Origin: Rubripirellula sp. | GTDB lineage: Bacteria > Planctomycetota > Planctomycetia > Pirellulales > Pirellulaceae | DNA length: 64,000 nucleotides | Direction: 5' to 3' | NCBI GenBank assembly: GCA_012270065.1 | Contig: JAAXJB010000003.1 | Location: 346,523-410,522 of the forward strand | Part shown: positions 28,263 through 37,554 of the stretch, one piece after another | Layout: every line of letters begins with the position of its first letter | Position numbering within the stretch: position 1 is the first letter of the stretch | Program-made: the position numbers and the translations under genes | Notes under the pieces: model-generated | What the model was told of the DNA's origin: nothing | Database searches by the model: none | The model's input: only the letters and a program-made list of their open reading frames with translations

Positions 28263-28754
28263 GTGGCACAGAGTAACGTCAAAAGTATCGAATCGCTTGA
28301 GGCTTTTCATGCTGGGCTAACCCGCCTTTCAAGCGGCTGGGAAGATTCAGTTCAGGAAATACGCATGCTCATTCAACGAGCAGAAGCTTACTTTTCGGAA
28401 GATAGACCACGTTACTGGAGGGATCAGACACGCATTGCTGAACGAGAGCTGAATGAAGCGAAAGATAGTCTTGCCCAAAAACGTGCCGCAGCTCGTCCCG
28501 GAGACCGCCCGCCGGCGACCGAAGCTTCACGCAAAGTTCAGATGATTGAGAGAAGACTCAGAGACTGCGAATTGAAACAAAGGCAGGCAAAAGCGTGGTC
28601 AATCGAAATCTCACACCAATGCAATCAGCTTCTGGGGCCACTCGCGGATTTAGCAGAACACTGCGAACACACCCTTCCCGCCGCAGCGAGGGAGCTTCGC
28701 CAGTTGATCAACGAACTGGAGAAATACTCGGAACATGGAAACCGGGCCCCCTGA
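28263..28754 (+). CDS. Helical protein partnered with the WXG100-like gene
   Basis: A 163-residue highly helical, charged protein that I do not recognise. The start is GTG at 28263, only 4 bases after the WXG100-like stop, so the two are almost certainly co-translated. The pattern is several amphipathic helices (LTRLSSGWEDSVQEIRMLIQ; TRIAERELNEAKDSLAQKRA; LPAAARELRQLINELEKYS) consistent with a coiled coil. A Gly-Trp early in the first helical pair is reminiscent of LXG/WXG-type proteins, so it could be a second secreted helical partner. There is no signal peptide. Confidence 0.62.
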   Translation: MAQSNVKSIESLEAFHAGLTRLSSGWEDSVQEIRMLIQRAEAYFSEDRPRYWRDQTRIAERELNEAKDSLAQKRAAARPGDRPPATEASRKVQMIERRLRDCELKQRQAKAWSIEISHQCNQLLGPLADLAEHCEHTLPAAARELRQLINELEKYSEHGNRAP

Positions 28755-28912
28755 TCGGGTTTTGACTTGTCATACGCTATCCAGCGGTTCAAAAATGGTT
28801 CAAAATCCACTCCGGCTGGTGCAATCACTGAAAAAGTGCTTTGCCCGACCAATCAACCTGTCCCCGATTCGTACCCAAATTCGAACCCTTCACCACGCTG
28901 AATCCTCCATTC

Positions 28913-30094
28913 ATGACCACGCAAAATTCCAACATCTTCGATCGCTTGACTGAACACCGTGGAGCACCGGCAGAAATGCTGGATGAGATGGTCTCGCATT
29001 TTCGCGACACACGAAGTCCGATGGAGCTTTTCGAAGCCCTGAAAATGCGGATACGGGACAAATTGGGGCTACCTCTTGTGTCGAATGACAATGAACCGTC
29101 GCGCCCTGAAGATGTTGAACGTCAATTGGAAGTAGGACTCCTGGATGCGTGTCGGGAAACGGGCACGATGCTGTTGGAAGATGGCAGGATCGGCGAAGGC
29201 TGGATGTACCTGAGACCAACAGGCGATTTGCAGCTCGCAAAAGACTTGATTTCCAGAATTGATGTCACGGAAGACAACTACGATGACATGATTCAAGTCC
29301 TGCTGCACGAAGGGATTGATGTTGCTCGGGGGTACCAGACCGTGCTTGATCAACAGGGCACATGCAACAGCATCACCCTTTATGAGCAGGCTCTTTCCAA
29401 TCGCAGCAAGACTGATCAACAGGCCGCGGCAAAATGCCTGCTGAACCACCTTTACAGCGAACTTTGCGAACTGGTGCGGGGTGACATTTCAAGACGGGAA
29501 GCTCCCGCGGGCGACGATGAAAGCCTTGCGGAAATGATTGAGAAACGACGCTGGATCCTATCAGACGGCGGCTACCATCTGGATACCACCCATCTTTCAT
29601 CGACCGTCAGAATTGCTACAGTTCTGGAGGATGAAGACAGTCTTCGCAAAGCATGGGAACTCACGCAATACGGCCGTCGGCTTCATCACCAGTTCCAGTA
29701 TCCCGGCGACGAACCGTTTGTTGATTTTTACCCTGCTTACACTGCATTTTACGCGGTATTGCTCGGTGAGAATGTCGATGCCGGCCTCAAATTATTCGAA
29801 CGCAAAGCCCGTTCTGTTGATACCGCCGAACATGGTACGGCAGCTGTTGAGACTTACGTTGATCTGTTAGATCGAATCGGTCGCCATGAGCAAGCGATCG
29901 AAGTTGCCATCGAACTAGCCCCCAAGGATCTGCCGCCGCAAAGAATTGTACCTATGCTGATTGAGATCGCTCAGCGCATCCCCGCAAGCGATGATGAAAA
30001 TGGCTGGAGTTCAATCCTTGAATATTGCCAGAATCACAATGATGTTCTCGGCTACGCAGCAGTCCTACACGCGTCAGGGGCAAGCAGCGATTGA
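28913..30094 (+). CDS. TPR-like protein of unknown function
   Basis: About 393 residues from ATG 28913, chosen because the 24 residues added by ATG 28841 are unlike the rest. The protein is soluble, acidic and mainly helical. The N-terminal third has SPMELFEALKMRIRDKLGLP and the C-terminal third resembles tetratricopeptide repeats (AVETYVDLLDRIGRHEQAIEV). I recognise no catalytic motif. It follows the WXG100-like pair on the same strand with a 158-base gap and is convergent with the next gene (9 bases between stop codons). Confidence 0.65.
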   Translation: MTTQNSNIFDRLTEHRGAPAEMLDEMVSHFRDTRSPMELFEALKMRIRDKLGLPLVSNDNEPSRPEDVERQLEVGLLDACRETGTMLLEDGRIGEGWMYLRPTGDLQLAKDLISRIDVTEDNYDDMIQVLLHEGIDVARGYQTVLDQQGTCNSITLYEQALSNRSKTDQQAAAKCLLNHLYSELCELVRGDISRREAPAGDDESLAEMIEKRRWILSDGGYHLDTTHLSSTVRIATVLEDEDSLRKAWELTQYGRRLHHQFQYPGDEPFVDFYPAYTAFYAVLLGENVDAGLKLFERKARSVDTAEHGTAAVETYVDLLDRIGRHEQAIEVAIELAPKDLPPQRIVPMLIEIAQRIPASDDENGWSSILEYCQNHNDVLGYAAVLHASGASSD

Positions 30095-30103
30095 AGCAGT
30101 CAG

Positions 30104-30610
30104 TCACAGGTACATGCCGACAAAACCGTCAGCTGAATCACTCTGCGCCTGAATTGCCTGAATACGCGCCTCTGTCTGAGCCAAATCCCCAGCGTCAATG
30201 TAACGGTCAAATTCTACCAGCACCGCATGTTGTACGCTTTCAGAAAGAAAACCGACAACCGGTGCATTCAGCCATCCACAAGTCTCATCATCAAGTTTCA
30301 CGCTGATATCAACAGCTTTGGTTTTTCGGTCATTCTCACCGGTCATCACCGTGCCCTCGAACGAAAAGCTGACTCGTCCAGATCCCGGATCATTTGTCAG
30401 GTGGTAGCTACACCGACCACGATGAAGATAGTAGGTGTTATGTGAACCATGTTTTGCCATTGCCTCTTTGACGCGCAAAACGAACTGCTCATAGACCGGT
30501 GACGCATCCACCGGAACATCCAAACGCGTTACGCTACGCAGTGGCAGACAATCAAATTCTATCTCAACCCATTGACCGGACATTTTCGCACTCTGGCTAG
30601 AAAGTTTCAT
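30104..30610 (-). CDS. Unrecognised protein, about 168 residues
   Basis: A small soluble protein of mixed alpha/beta composition. Its core alternates strands (GQWVEIEFDCLPLRSVTRLDV; HNTYYLHRGRCSYHLTND; GRVSFSFEGTVMTGEND). It ends in a helix. The start is ambiguous: a TTG at 30640 and ATGs at 30610 and 30583 are all in frame. The conserved-looking part begins at the last of these. No signal peptide is seen. I do not recognise the family. Confidence 0.6.
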   Translation of the reverse strand: MKLSSQSAKMSGQWVEIEFDCLPLRSVTRLDVPVDASPVYEQFVLRVKEAMAKHGSHNTYYLHRGRCSYHLTNDPGSGRVSFSFEGTVMTGENDRKTKAVDISVKLDDETCGWLNAPVVGFLSESVQHAVLVEFDRYIDAGDLAQTEARIQAIQAQSDSADGFVGMYL

Positions 30611-30640
30611 TCCTGAGCCGGTTTTCGATCCCATGCGCAA

Positions 30641-30942
30641 AGGACTTCATGAACAAGTCCTCACAACGGCTCAGGACTCATGTTACCGAAATTCGCAAGT
30701 CCTCGCGATGGATCTCCACATTGGAACAGCATGCTTGAGACACAGTAACTGGGCACAGCCAAACGCATGAGAGGCTAGAGAGTGGCCCCGGATGAACTCA
30801 CGTTGCAATCACAAAGACCGGGGAAAGGGCCAATACCGAAAGAAGCCGGAAACAGAAACAGCGATCCCGGGTCGGTGGTCCTACCGGACAGGTCAGGCAC
30901 AGAAACGGCGGAGAAGTCCCGACCGCTTTGCCAGAAGCATCA
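30641..30942. other. Intergenic region without a recognisable gene
   Basis: These 302 bases separate two minus-strand genes. A short inverted repeat (AGGACT with AGTCCT, about 30642-30662) lies just upstream of the 168-residue gene. The remainder is purine-rich. I found no open frame with convincing composition, no tRNA and no clear terminator. Confidence 0.4.
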
Positions 30943-32412
30943 CTAGGGTGTCCCAGTCAATGCATCAAGTTCACGTTCAATCTTCAGGTGTTTCTGCTCG
31001 ATCTGTTGTTCCAGTTCGGCGTTTTCCTGTTCCAACCGGTTCATTTCAGCGTACATTGCTTCCGCCTGCACCGCGAGCTTTTCTGAATACTCACGAATTG
31101 AATTGTGTTCCAGCTCGAACTGTTTCAGGTCCTGCTCAAGCTTGTTTTTGACATCCTGGTTGTTCACCAGCATTTTCTGGGTTTTCTCAAACATCTCAGT
31201 GAGTACCGCCTTTTCAGCGGTAAGTTCCACCTTCTTGTCCGCGAGAGTGACCAGATTGAGACGAATTCGTCGGAAAAGGAAACCATAGTCATTGAGTGGC
31301 CGCAGGTAGTAATCTCCAAGTTTTTTTGCCACACCCAATTCAAGCAGTTCATCTGCGCCCTCTTTCTTCATCAGGACAGGCTCACTGTCCTTTGAGAAAG
31401 TGATGTAACCATCATTCTCAGCATATTGCAGGGCAGCATCCAAGGCCCTCCCATTGCCGTCGAAGAATCCCCCATCCTCCAAGGCACGTTGCTGATCAGG
31501 ACTGTCCACCTGGATTTTGTGAGTCTTGGTGAATTCCAACTGAACCCAATGTGTCTCTGGTGGATCATCCGTTTTCTTTGCCCGTCCATCCTCCAGATAA
31601 GCAAGCTTTGTACTTTCGGGAGCATTGGGCAGCAGGCTTTCTACCAGCTCTTTGTCAACGCTACCCAAGCAGTTCCCCGTCTCCGGAACATCCGAAGCGA
31701 GAAAAGGTCGATGACCGTCAGGAGGAAGAAGTTCGCATAACAGCCAACTGCTTGCTGCACCCTGTTCGATATATGCGATTTGTTCCGCATCCAGCTTTCC
31801 TGCTGGTACCAGAGTCGCCTCGTCCGCGTTACTGGCCTGCACAATGAACTCGCCAAGGTAGAACGTCGGAACATTGATTTGATCGTCATTCGGTGTCTCG
31901 GCAAACCCGTACACCAAGGTTTGGTCGGGCACCAATGACTCCGCATTTGCATTTTCAGGAGGCTCACCCGGTTGACCGGCGAGATTGTCGACGGGTGGCG
32001 GTCCCAGCAGAATGGTCTTCGGGTTGCCATTCAGATTGCTGCTTTTGTACTGCAAGTTGCGCCATCGACGTCCGGCCTCCAACGCCAAGCCAGCCAGCTC
32101 ACTCTGAAGCTCAAGCAGACCACCGCTGGGTTCCGAGTCGGCACCAACAGCAACGCCACGCTCGATTTCCTGTGTTCGCGCACGTAGTTCAACCACTCGC
32201 TTTTCTAGATCTTCCTGCACTTTGTGCCAGGCGGAGCGGCTTTTGAGCACGACAGCCGTCGGAAACAGGAAAGCAATTGACAGCAGCATTGTGAACACAA
32301 CGGCCACAATGTTGAACCATCGCCAATTCGAGGCGGCTTTCCAAACGACGACAGCAAAGCCGACCAACAGAAGGAACAGCACACTTGCGAGAATTATGTC
32401 AGGAAGACTCAT
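30943..32412 (-). CDS. Membrane-anchored coiled-coil protein of unknown function
   Basis: A 489-residue protein with two N-terminal membrane helices (DIILASVLFLLLVGFAVVVW and FNIVAVVFTMLLSIAFLF). A coiled coil of about 60 residues follows (AWHKVQEDLEKRVVELRART), then a mixed domain of about 280 residues. The C-terminus is a second long coiled coil rich in Glu, Leu and Gln (NRLEQENAELEQQIEQKHL). The central part contains ILLGPPPVDNLAGQPGEPPE and YGFAETPNDDQINVPTFYLG, the latter recalling a module repeated in planctomycete proteins. The gene is divergent from the large TolC-like gene 425 bases away. The function is unknown; a cell-envelope scaffold is a guess. Confidence 0.68.
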   Translation of the reverse strand: MSLPDIILASVLFLLLVGFAVVVWKAASNWRWFNIVAVVFTMLLSIAFLFPTAVVLKSRSAWHKVQEDLEKRVVELRARTQEIERGVAVGADSEPSGGLLELQSELAGLALEAGRRWRNLQYKSSNLNGNPKTILLGPPPVDNLAGQPGEPPENANAESLVPDQTLVYGFAETPNDDQINVPTFYLGEFIVQASNADEATLVPAGKLDAEQIAYIEQGAASSWLLCELLPPDGHRPFLASDVPETGNCLGSVDKELVESLLPNAPESTKLAYLEDGRAKKTDDPPETHWVQLEFTKTHKIQVDSPDQQRALEDGGFFDGNGRALDAALQYAENDGYITFSKDSEPVLMKKEGADELLELGVAKKLGDYYLRPLNDYGFLFRRIRLNLVTLADKKVELTAEKAVLTEMFEKTQKMLVNNQDVKNKLEQDLKQFELEHNSIREYSEKLAVQAEAMYAEMNRLEQENAELEQQIEQKHLKIERELDALTGTP

Positions 32413-32837
32413 GTTCGCTTTGCAATCATCACGGCAAGAGGTGGAGATACTTCTTCTGAATCGGCATCAGCACACCGGTATCAACGCACTGTTTCTCAGA
32501 GGAGAGGCAAAAAGCCTATAAGAGATAGTAAGTTGGGCTATTTGTAACGTCAAGGATTTCTCGGTAAGCACACGGAAAGGAGGACTTATTTCCCGGAGTG
32601 ACTCACCCCCCGATCAATGGGTTTCACAGAATTGAAGTCTCCCAGTCGGAACAATCGTCAGTCTTGACCTAGATGGCGCTTGCAGAACGTCCAAACACAG
32701 GTGGAGTGTATCGCACAAGGCATATTGTTGGATTAATCCGTCGAACCGGCCGAACTGATTAAAGCGGGGATAGCCGAATTCTGAAGGCAAACCGCTTTTA
32801 CCCGACGAATCGCAACTGTTCAGCGGTCATCCAACTC
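32413..32837. other. Divergent intergenic region with a short palindrome
   Basis: These 425 bases lie between two divergently transcribed envelope genes and must hold both promoters. GGATTAATCC at 32730-32739 is a perfect 10-base palindrome about 100 bases before the TolC-like start, and GCCGGTTC-type G+C runs follow. I see no gene and no confident -35/-10 pair. Confidence 0.4.
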
Positions 32838-35800
32838 ATGCAACGACCTCATAGAATCCGTCTCAAAACATCACTCCTGATAGTACTGATCACATGTACG
32901 GTAACTGGATGCCACAGGCAGTATTACCGTAAGCAGGCCGATATGGAGGCCTATCAGTTGATGGACGAGAAGGCCACTGCCGTTGCCAGACCGCCCAACG
33001 TGCCACTGAGAATCGATGTCGATCGCCGAAGTCGAATGTTCAATCCTTTTGACCTCGATTTCCAGCCGATGCCTTTGGATGATCCTGCTTCCTATCGATA
33101 CATGCAGTGTGTTGATGGGCGCCGTGGTTACCCACTATGGGAAGCTGCGGGACTGACCAACATCGCCGAAAGCCCTGACTGGTGGCAATTTCTGCCACTG
33201 AACGAAGACGGGGTGCTTGTGCTCAATTCCGAAAATGCAACCCAGATTGCTCTGCTGCAGTCACCCCAATATCAGGAGCAGCTCGAGCAACTTTATTTTA
33301 CAGCTCTTGATGTCAGTGGTGAACGATTCCAGTTTGACACACAATTTTTTGGCGGTGCCCAGAGCAGACTCGGCACGGATCGTGGCGGTCCAACAGAACT
33401 GACATTGGCAGATCGAAACATGAGGATGCGTCGCAATTTTGCGACTGGGGGAAATCTCCTCGTTGGTCTTGCCAACGAAATTGTCTGGAATCTGGGTGAC
33501 TCAAGCGCGAATACGACCGCCAACGTACTGGACTTCACTCTTTTGATGCCACTCCTGCGCAACGCCGGCCGTGACAAGGTGATGGAAGGCCTGACGCAAT
33601 CTGAACGCGACCTGTTGGCAAGCGTTCGAGCATTCGAAAGATTTCGAAGAAGTTTTTACCTCAACATTACAATTGGAAGTCGACTTTCAGCCAATGTTCA
33701 AAGTGCAGCAGGAAGCCTCTCATTGAGTCCCTCGGGCTTTGCATCCGCGGGCGGATTCATTGGCCTTCTGCAAAGCAAGCTTCAGATTCGCAACACGGAA
33801 GAGAACATCACGCGTCAACGCGAACTCCTGCTGATTTTCGAAGACAGCCTGATTGAGTTGTTGACGACTATCCCCGAATCATCGCGCATCGTTAATCAAC
33901 GCTTGCAGGTTGCACAAACCCGCCAACAACTGACCAACTCTCTGGACAGCCTGGTTTCACAGCAAGCCAGTTTCCAATTGAGTGTTGATCAATTCCTTCG
34001 AACGCTGGGCCTGCCACCTTACATCTGTGTCGAACTTGATGATCCGATTCTGAGTCAATTTGAACTGATTGATCAACGATTGCTCAGGCGGCGAGAAGAA
34101 CTGAGCATTCTGCGCAACAATGTTGGCGAACTGAACATATCAATCCTTGAGCAGAGCGAATTCAAAATCGACGAAGATACAGGACTGCCTGTCTCCCAAA
34201 TCGAATGGACTCCACAGCTCGCTGAGTCACTTGAAAAGCTCGAAGCTGAACTCGAACCGCTTGAACAATTCCTTCGGGACATCATCAAAATCGATTTACC
34301 GAAGGTCGCGCAGGACATTGTCGAACTGGAGGAAGCAATTCCAGTACGGAAAAACCAGGCCGAAAGTCTGAAAGCACTTTACAAAGCAGAGCAGGGTAGC
34401 ATCTGCGGTCTGTTGAATGTGGCCGACATTGATGAATCCATTTTCGATACCTCGAAACTCGAGAGCGTGCTGGCAGATTTGATCGATGACCGTCAGCAAC
34501 TGGAAGACCGGCTGGTTAAATATCTCAAGAAGCTAAATGAGTTACAGAAGTCCTTCAAAGCCATTCAAGATTCAGCACCAGGCAGCGTCGATCCACAGGA
34601 ACTTGCACGTCAACTGAGGGATACGGTGATTCTTGCATCGCAGGATCTGGTGGCAGATCTTGGGAATGACGTACTTGTTCTCCAACTGCTACAGGCACAA
34701 GCCAGAACCGAGAGCGTCGTGCTGCCCGAAGTCAACATTACACCGGAAATTGCCTTTGAAATTGCGAGAAGAAACCGGAGAGATTACGCAAACGCACGTG
34801 CCGCTTTGGTTGATTCATGGCGTCAGATTGAAGTGGTTGCAGATGATCTGGAAAGCGAATTGAACGTTGACATACGCGGCGGCATCGGGACGACCGATGT
34901 CAACGCTCTGGGAGTCAGCAAGACTGGGAATCTGGACGTAGCATTGCAGTGGGATGCCCCGATCACAAGGTTGGTAGAAAGAAACAATTACCGCCGAATT
35001 CTGATCAGTTACGAACAGAGAAAGCGGGACTACTATCAGTTCGAAGATGCCATTTGGCAGACGCTACGCGCGGAGATACGACAACTGATGCGTGACCGCC
35101 TGCAATTTGAATACGGTCGCAAACAGGTTTCTATCGCTGCTGACCAGATCGAACTCAACGCAGACTTGAGGGACTTGCGGGAAGCCTCGGGTCAAGCCGG
35201 GACAGGTGCCTCTGTCGCTCGCGATACGATTCAGGCTCTTAATGCTCTGCTGTCCTCGCAAAACCGTCTGCTCAGCATCTATGTGAACTACGAAACCGTA
35301 AGGCGAAATCTTGACTTCGATTTGGGGACCATGGAATTGACGCCAGAAGGCCTCTGGATTGACCCGGGTAAGATCTCGCCTGAAACAATGCTGCAATATG
35401 CAGGGACAACACTCGACGGTCTGATTGACTGTGGTTGCAACGATTGCGGTTTGCAATACAACCCCCTTCCTCGTGAACCTGAATTCAGTGCCCCTGTATA
35501 CAAAATCAGCCACGATCAACCCATCACTGTCGATGGCATGCCGATCGAGGAAACACCGCCACTGCCTGGAAACGGCGAGGATTCACCCACCGAAGCCATG
35601 CCATTGCAAACATTGGAACCCGCAGACATGCCGATTCCAGCTGAGATGCCCCCACCAGATTCACTGAAACCAAGACTTCCTGAAAGATCAGCAGATGAAG
35701 GTAATGGCACCATTGGGCGGAAAAACCAGACACTCAGTCATGGCCAGAAGCCGGAAAACGCCACACCCGACGAAGCAACGTCTGATCCTGATCCTGTGCA

Positions 35801-35870
35801 GTCACCAGATAAATCCAGCCTGAACTCCCCGAGCCTGCCTGAGTTACCGGGGACTGACGAAGACCAGTAG
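32838..35870 (+). CDS. Very long TolC-like outer-membrane lipoprotein
   Basis: A 1010-residue relative of outer-membrane efflux factors, twice the usual length. The signal peptide ends in lipobox TVTGC. The first TolC half starts near ATQIALLQSPQYQEQLEQLY (residue about 137). The second begins at TPEIAFEIARRNRRDYANA (about 635). Between them, residues about 410-630 form an inserted coiled-coil segment (LRRREELSILRNNVGELNI; ESLEKLEAELEPLEQFLRDI). After the second half comes a Cys-containing segment (CGCNDCG) and a Pro/Glu-rich tail of about 120 residues. Export of a large or surface product is likely, but no adaptor gene is adjacent except the unknown coiled-coil membrane protein across the divergent promoter. 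Confidence 0.78.
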   Translation: MQRPHRIRLKTSLLIVLITCTVTGCHRQYYRKQADMEAYQLMDEKATAVARPPNVPLRIDVDRRSRMFNPFDLDFQPMPLDDPASYRYMQCVDGRRGYPLWEAAGLTNIAESPDWWQFLPLNEDGVLVLNSENATQIALLQSPQYQEQLEQLYFTALDVSGERFQFDTQFFGGAQSRLGTDRGGPTELTLADRNMRMRRNFATGGNLLVGLANEIVWNLGDSSANTTANVLDFTLLMPLLRNAGRDKVMEGLTQSERDLLASVRAFERFRRSFYLNITIGSRLSANVQSAAGSLSLSPSGFASAGGFIGLLQSKLQIRNTEENITRQRELLLIFEDSLIELLTTIPESSRIVNQRLQVAQTRQQLTNSLDSLVSQQASFQLSVDQFLRTLGLPPYICVELDDPILSQFELIDQRLLRRREELSILRNNVGELNISILEQSEFKIDEDTGLPVSQIEWTPQLAESLEKLEAELEPLEQFLRDIIKIDLPKVAQDIVELEEAIPVRKNQAESLKALYKAEQGSICGLLNVADIDESIFDTSKLESVLADLIDDRQQLEDRLVKYLKKLNELQKSFKAIQDSAPGSVDPQELARQLRDTVILASQDLVADLGNDVLVLQLLQAQARTESVVLPEVNITPEIAFEIARRNRRDYANARAALVDSWRQIEVVADDLESELNVDIRGGIGTTDVNALGVSKTGNLDVALQWDAPITRLVERNNYRRILISYEQRKRDYYQFEDAIWQTLRAEIRQLMRDRLQFEYGRKQVSIAADQIELNADLRDLREASGQAGTGASVARDTIQALNALLSSQNRLLSIYVNYETVRRNLDFDLGTMELTPEGLWIDPGKISPETMLQYAGTTLDGLIDCGCNDCGLQYNPLPREPEFSAPVYKISHDQPITVDGMPIEETPPLPGNGEDSPTEAMPLQTLEPADMPIPAEMPPPDSLKPRLPERSADEGNGTIGRKNQTLSHGQKPENATPDEATSDPDPVQSPDKSSLNSPSLPELPGTDEDQ

Positions 35871-36207
35871 CGGATGTAGAAAACCAAACCGCTCATGCTG
35901 CAGGCCAGCCTCAACGCTCAAGTCGTTAAAAATGACCTGAAAAACTTCTTTTGGGTGGCATACGATCGCATCCCAATTGCGATCGAACTGGCATCTGACA
36001 GTGACAATTAGTTTGCTGATACCGTCGTGATCTCGGGCAGTTCGACACGGCCCAGATCGCAACTCCGGATCCTGTGCTGCTTACGGCAAAATCAATTGAG
36101 GTGGGTGTTACAAAGATGTTACCCCAAGCTCATATGATGGCGCCTAAGATTTCCTGTGAGGGCAAAACAGTTAGCCACAATCTCACATATGAAACAGGAA
36201 GTCCAAA
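35871..36207. other. Intergenic region before the thioredoxin-like gene
   Basis: These 337 bases contain no convincing gene. They hold the inverted repeat listed separately and the ribosome-binding site AGGAAG (36196-36201) for the next gene. The promoter must lie here, probably in the A+T-richer stretch after 36080, but I cannot place it confidently. Confidence 0.45.
35963..35985. repeat. Perfect 8-7-8 inverted repeat
   Basis: CGATCGCA (35963-35970) and TGCGATCG (35978-35985) are exact reverse complements around a 7-base spacer. The repeat lies 93 bases past the stop of the TolC-like gene and 220 bases before the next start. No T-run follows, so it may be an operator or part of a factor-dependent terminator rather than an intrinsic one. 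Confidence 0.6.
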
Positions 36208-37512
36208 ATGCAAAAACAAATCTGGCTGTGTTCGTTGATCATCTTTGCGTCATTGCTTCAGTCCAAGACGGAAGTATTGGCATGCGGGGACTACGGAACA
36301 ACTTCCGCGGAATTTGAAGCACAACTCATGAAGCATTTGACAGATCGCATGCTGTCTCTTACTGCGATCCGAAATCCAATGCATGATCAGTGGCAGGAAA
36401 TCACACGGATAACTGAGCAACTCAGAACGCTTGGTCAACCCGGCTTGAACGCCATCATCAAGTCTCGCAAGTTTCACGCTGATCAAGGATCAGAGACGTT
36501 TCAATTAGACCGTCTGGACAAACAAATTGACATCATTGCCGGTCAGAAAAATGCGCTGGCATGTCAGTTGTTCTGGCACAAATCTCTGGCAGATGCAAAA
36601 GCTCAGGCAATCACACTCGGCCGCCCGATTCTCAGCCTCCGGATGCTTGGACATCTGGATGAGGACCTGAGCTGTGCCAATAGTCGTTTCTTTCGGGAGA
36701 TTCTCTATGCAGATGATGCCATTGCCGAATGCCTTCGTGAGAACTTCGTCTTGCATTGGAAGCCTGTCTGTGACGTTCCCGTAGCGACCATTGACTTCGG
36801 AAATGGCAGAAAACTTCGGCAGCCCATCATCGGAAATAGTGTCCATCTTGTGCTCACAGGAAAAGGTCGGGTCGTGGATGGATTACCGGGGCTGGTGACT
36901 CAAGTAGAATTCATGAGTTGGCTGGATTCCGTCTTCAATCTGCACGGTTCAATTGATCAACTACCTGATTCAGAGCAGAACACACACCTGCAGGCTTGGC
37001 ACAGAAATCGGGCACAACTACGTCGTCAGAGATCCGAACTCGCGATCCACCCTGATGAGAGTGTTGCTGACTTGAATCCACTTGATCCAAAATGGCATGA
37101 TGCGGCAGGCAGAAACACGCGTACAGCGGATTCACTCAAAACGATCCGACTATCAGAGAGCACATCCCTTGCCTCGGCAGCCATGCGTATTGCACCGCTC
37201 AAAATGGCTGCGGAATTACCTGTTTTCCGAATGGTTGATTCGGCAGGCCCGCGAGTTGAGCAGGACTCACTCTTCAACCTTTATGGGCTTCAAACGAAGC
37301 TAGATGACTGGTACATCCAGAATGGTACTCCCGGCAACTATGAACAAATCACCAACAGAATCTACAAAGAACTCTTTCTGATGCCCCTCGACGATCCATG
37401 GCTTGGGCTCTCACCTGAGGACAGTTATATGGCTCTCGACAACAAAGGGCGACATCTCCCTGAGCATCCGGATATTTCAGCAATTCAAGCCTTGAACCCG
37501 CAAGCCAACTAG
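36208..37512 (+). CDS. Exported thioredoxin-fold-like protein
   Basis: A 434-residue protein with a signal peptide (KQIWLCSLIIFASLLQSKT, ending LACG; the Cys suggests possible lipidation). Residues about 130-240 look like a thioredoxin-like fold used in planctomycete proteins: RPILSLRMLGHLDEDLSC, then NSRFFREILYADDAIAECL, then ENFVLHWKPV and a strand HLVLTGKGRVVDGLPG. There is no C-x-x-C, so a redox role is doubtful. The good ribosome-binding site AGGAAG supports the start. The response-regulator gene starts 42 bases downstream, so the three genes may be co-transcribed and the protein could be part of the sensed process. Confidence 0.68.
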   Translation: MQKQIWLCSLIIFASLLQSKTEVLACGDYGTTSAEFEAQLMKHLTDRMLSLTAIRNPMHDQWQEITRITEQLRTLGQPGLNAIIKSRKFHADQGSETFQLDRLDKQIDIIAGQKNALACQLFWHKSLADAKAQAITLGRPILSLRMLGHLDEDLSCANSRFFREILYADDAIAECLRENFVLHWKPVCDVPVATIDFGNGRKLRQPIIGNSVHLVLTGKGRVVDGLPGLVTQVEFMSWLDSVFNLHGSIDQLPDSEQNTHLQAWHRNRAQLRRQRSELAIHPDESVADLNPLDPKWHDAAGRNTRTADSLKTIRLSESTSLASAAMRIAPLKMAAELPVFRMVDSAGPRVEQDSLFNLYGLQTKLDDWYIQNGTPGNYEQITNRIYKELFLMPLDDPWLGLSPEDSYMALDNKGRHLPEHPDISAIQALNPQAN

Positions 37513-37554
37513 AAAAAGATGTGATTCAGACATTCCTTTCAATCGGTACCCATC

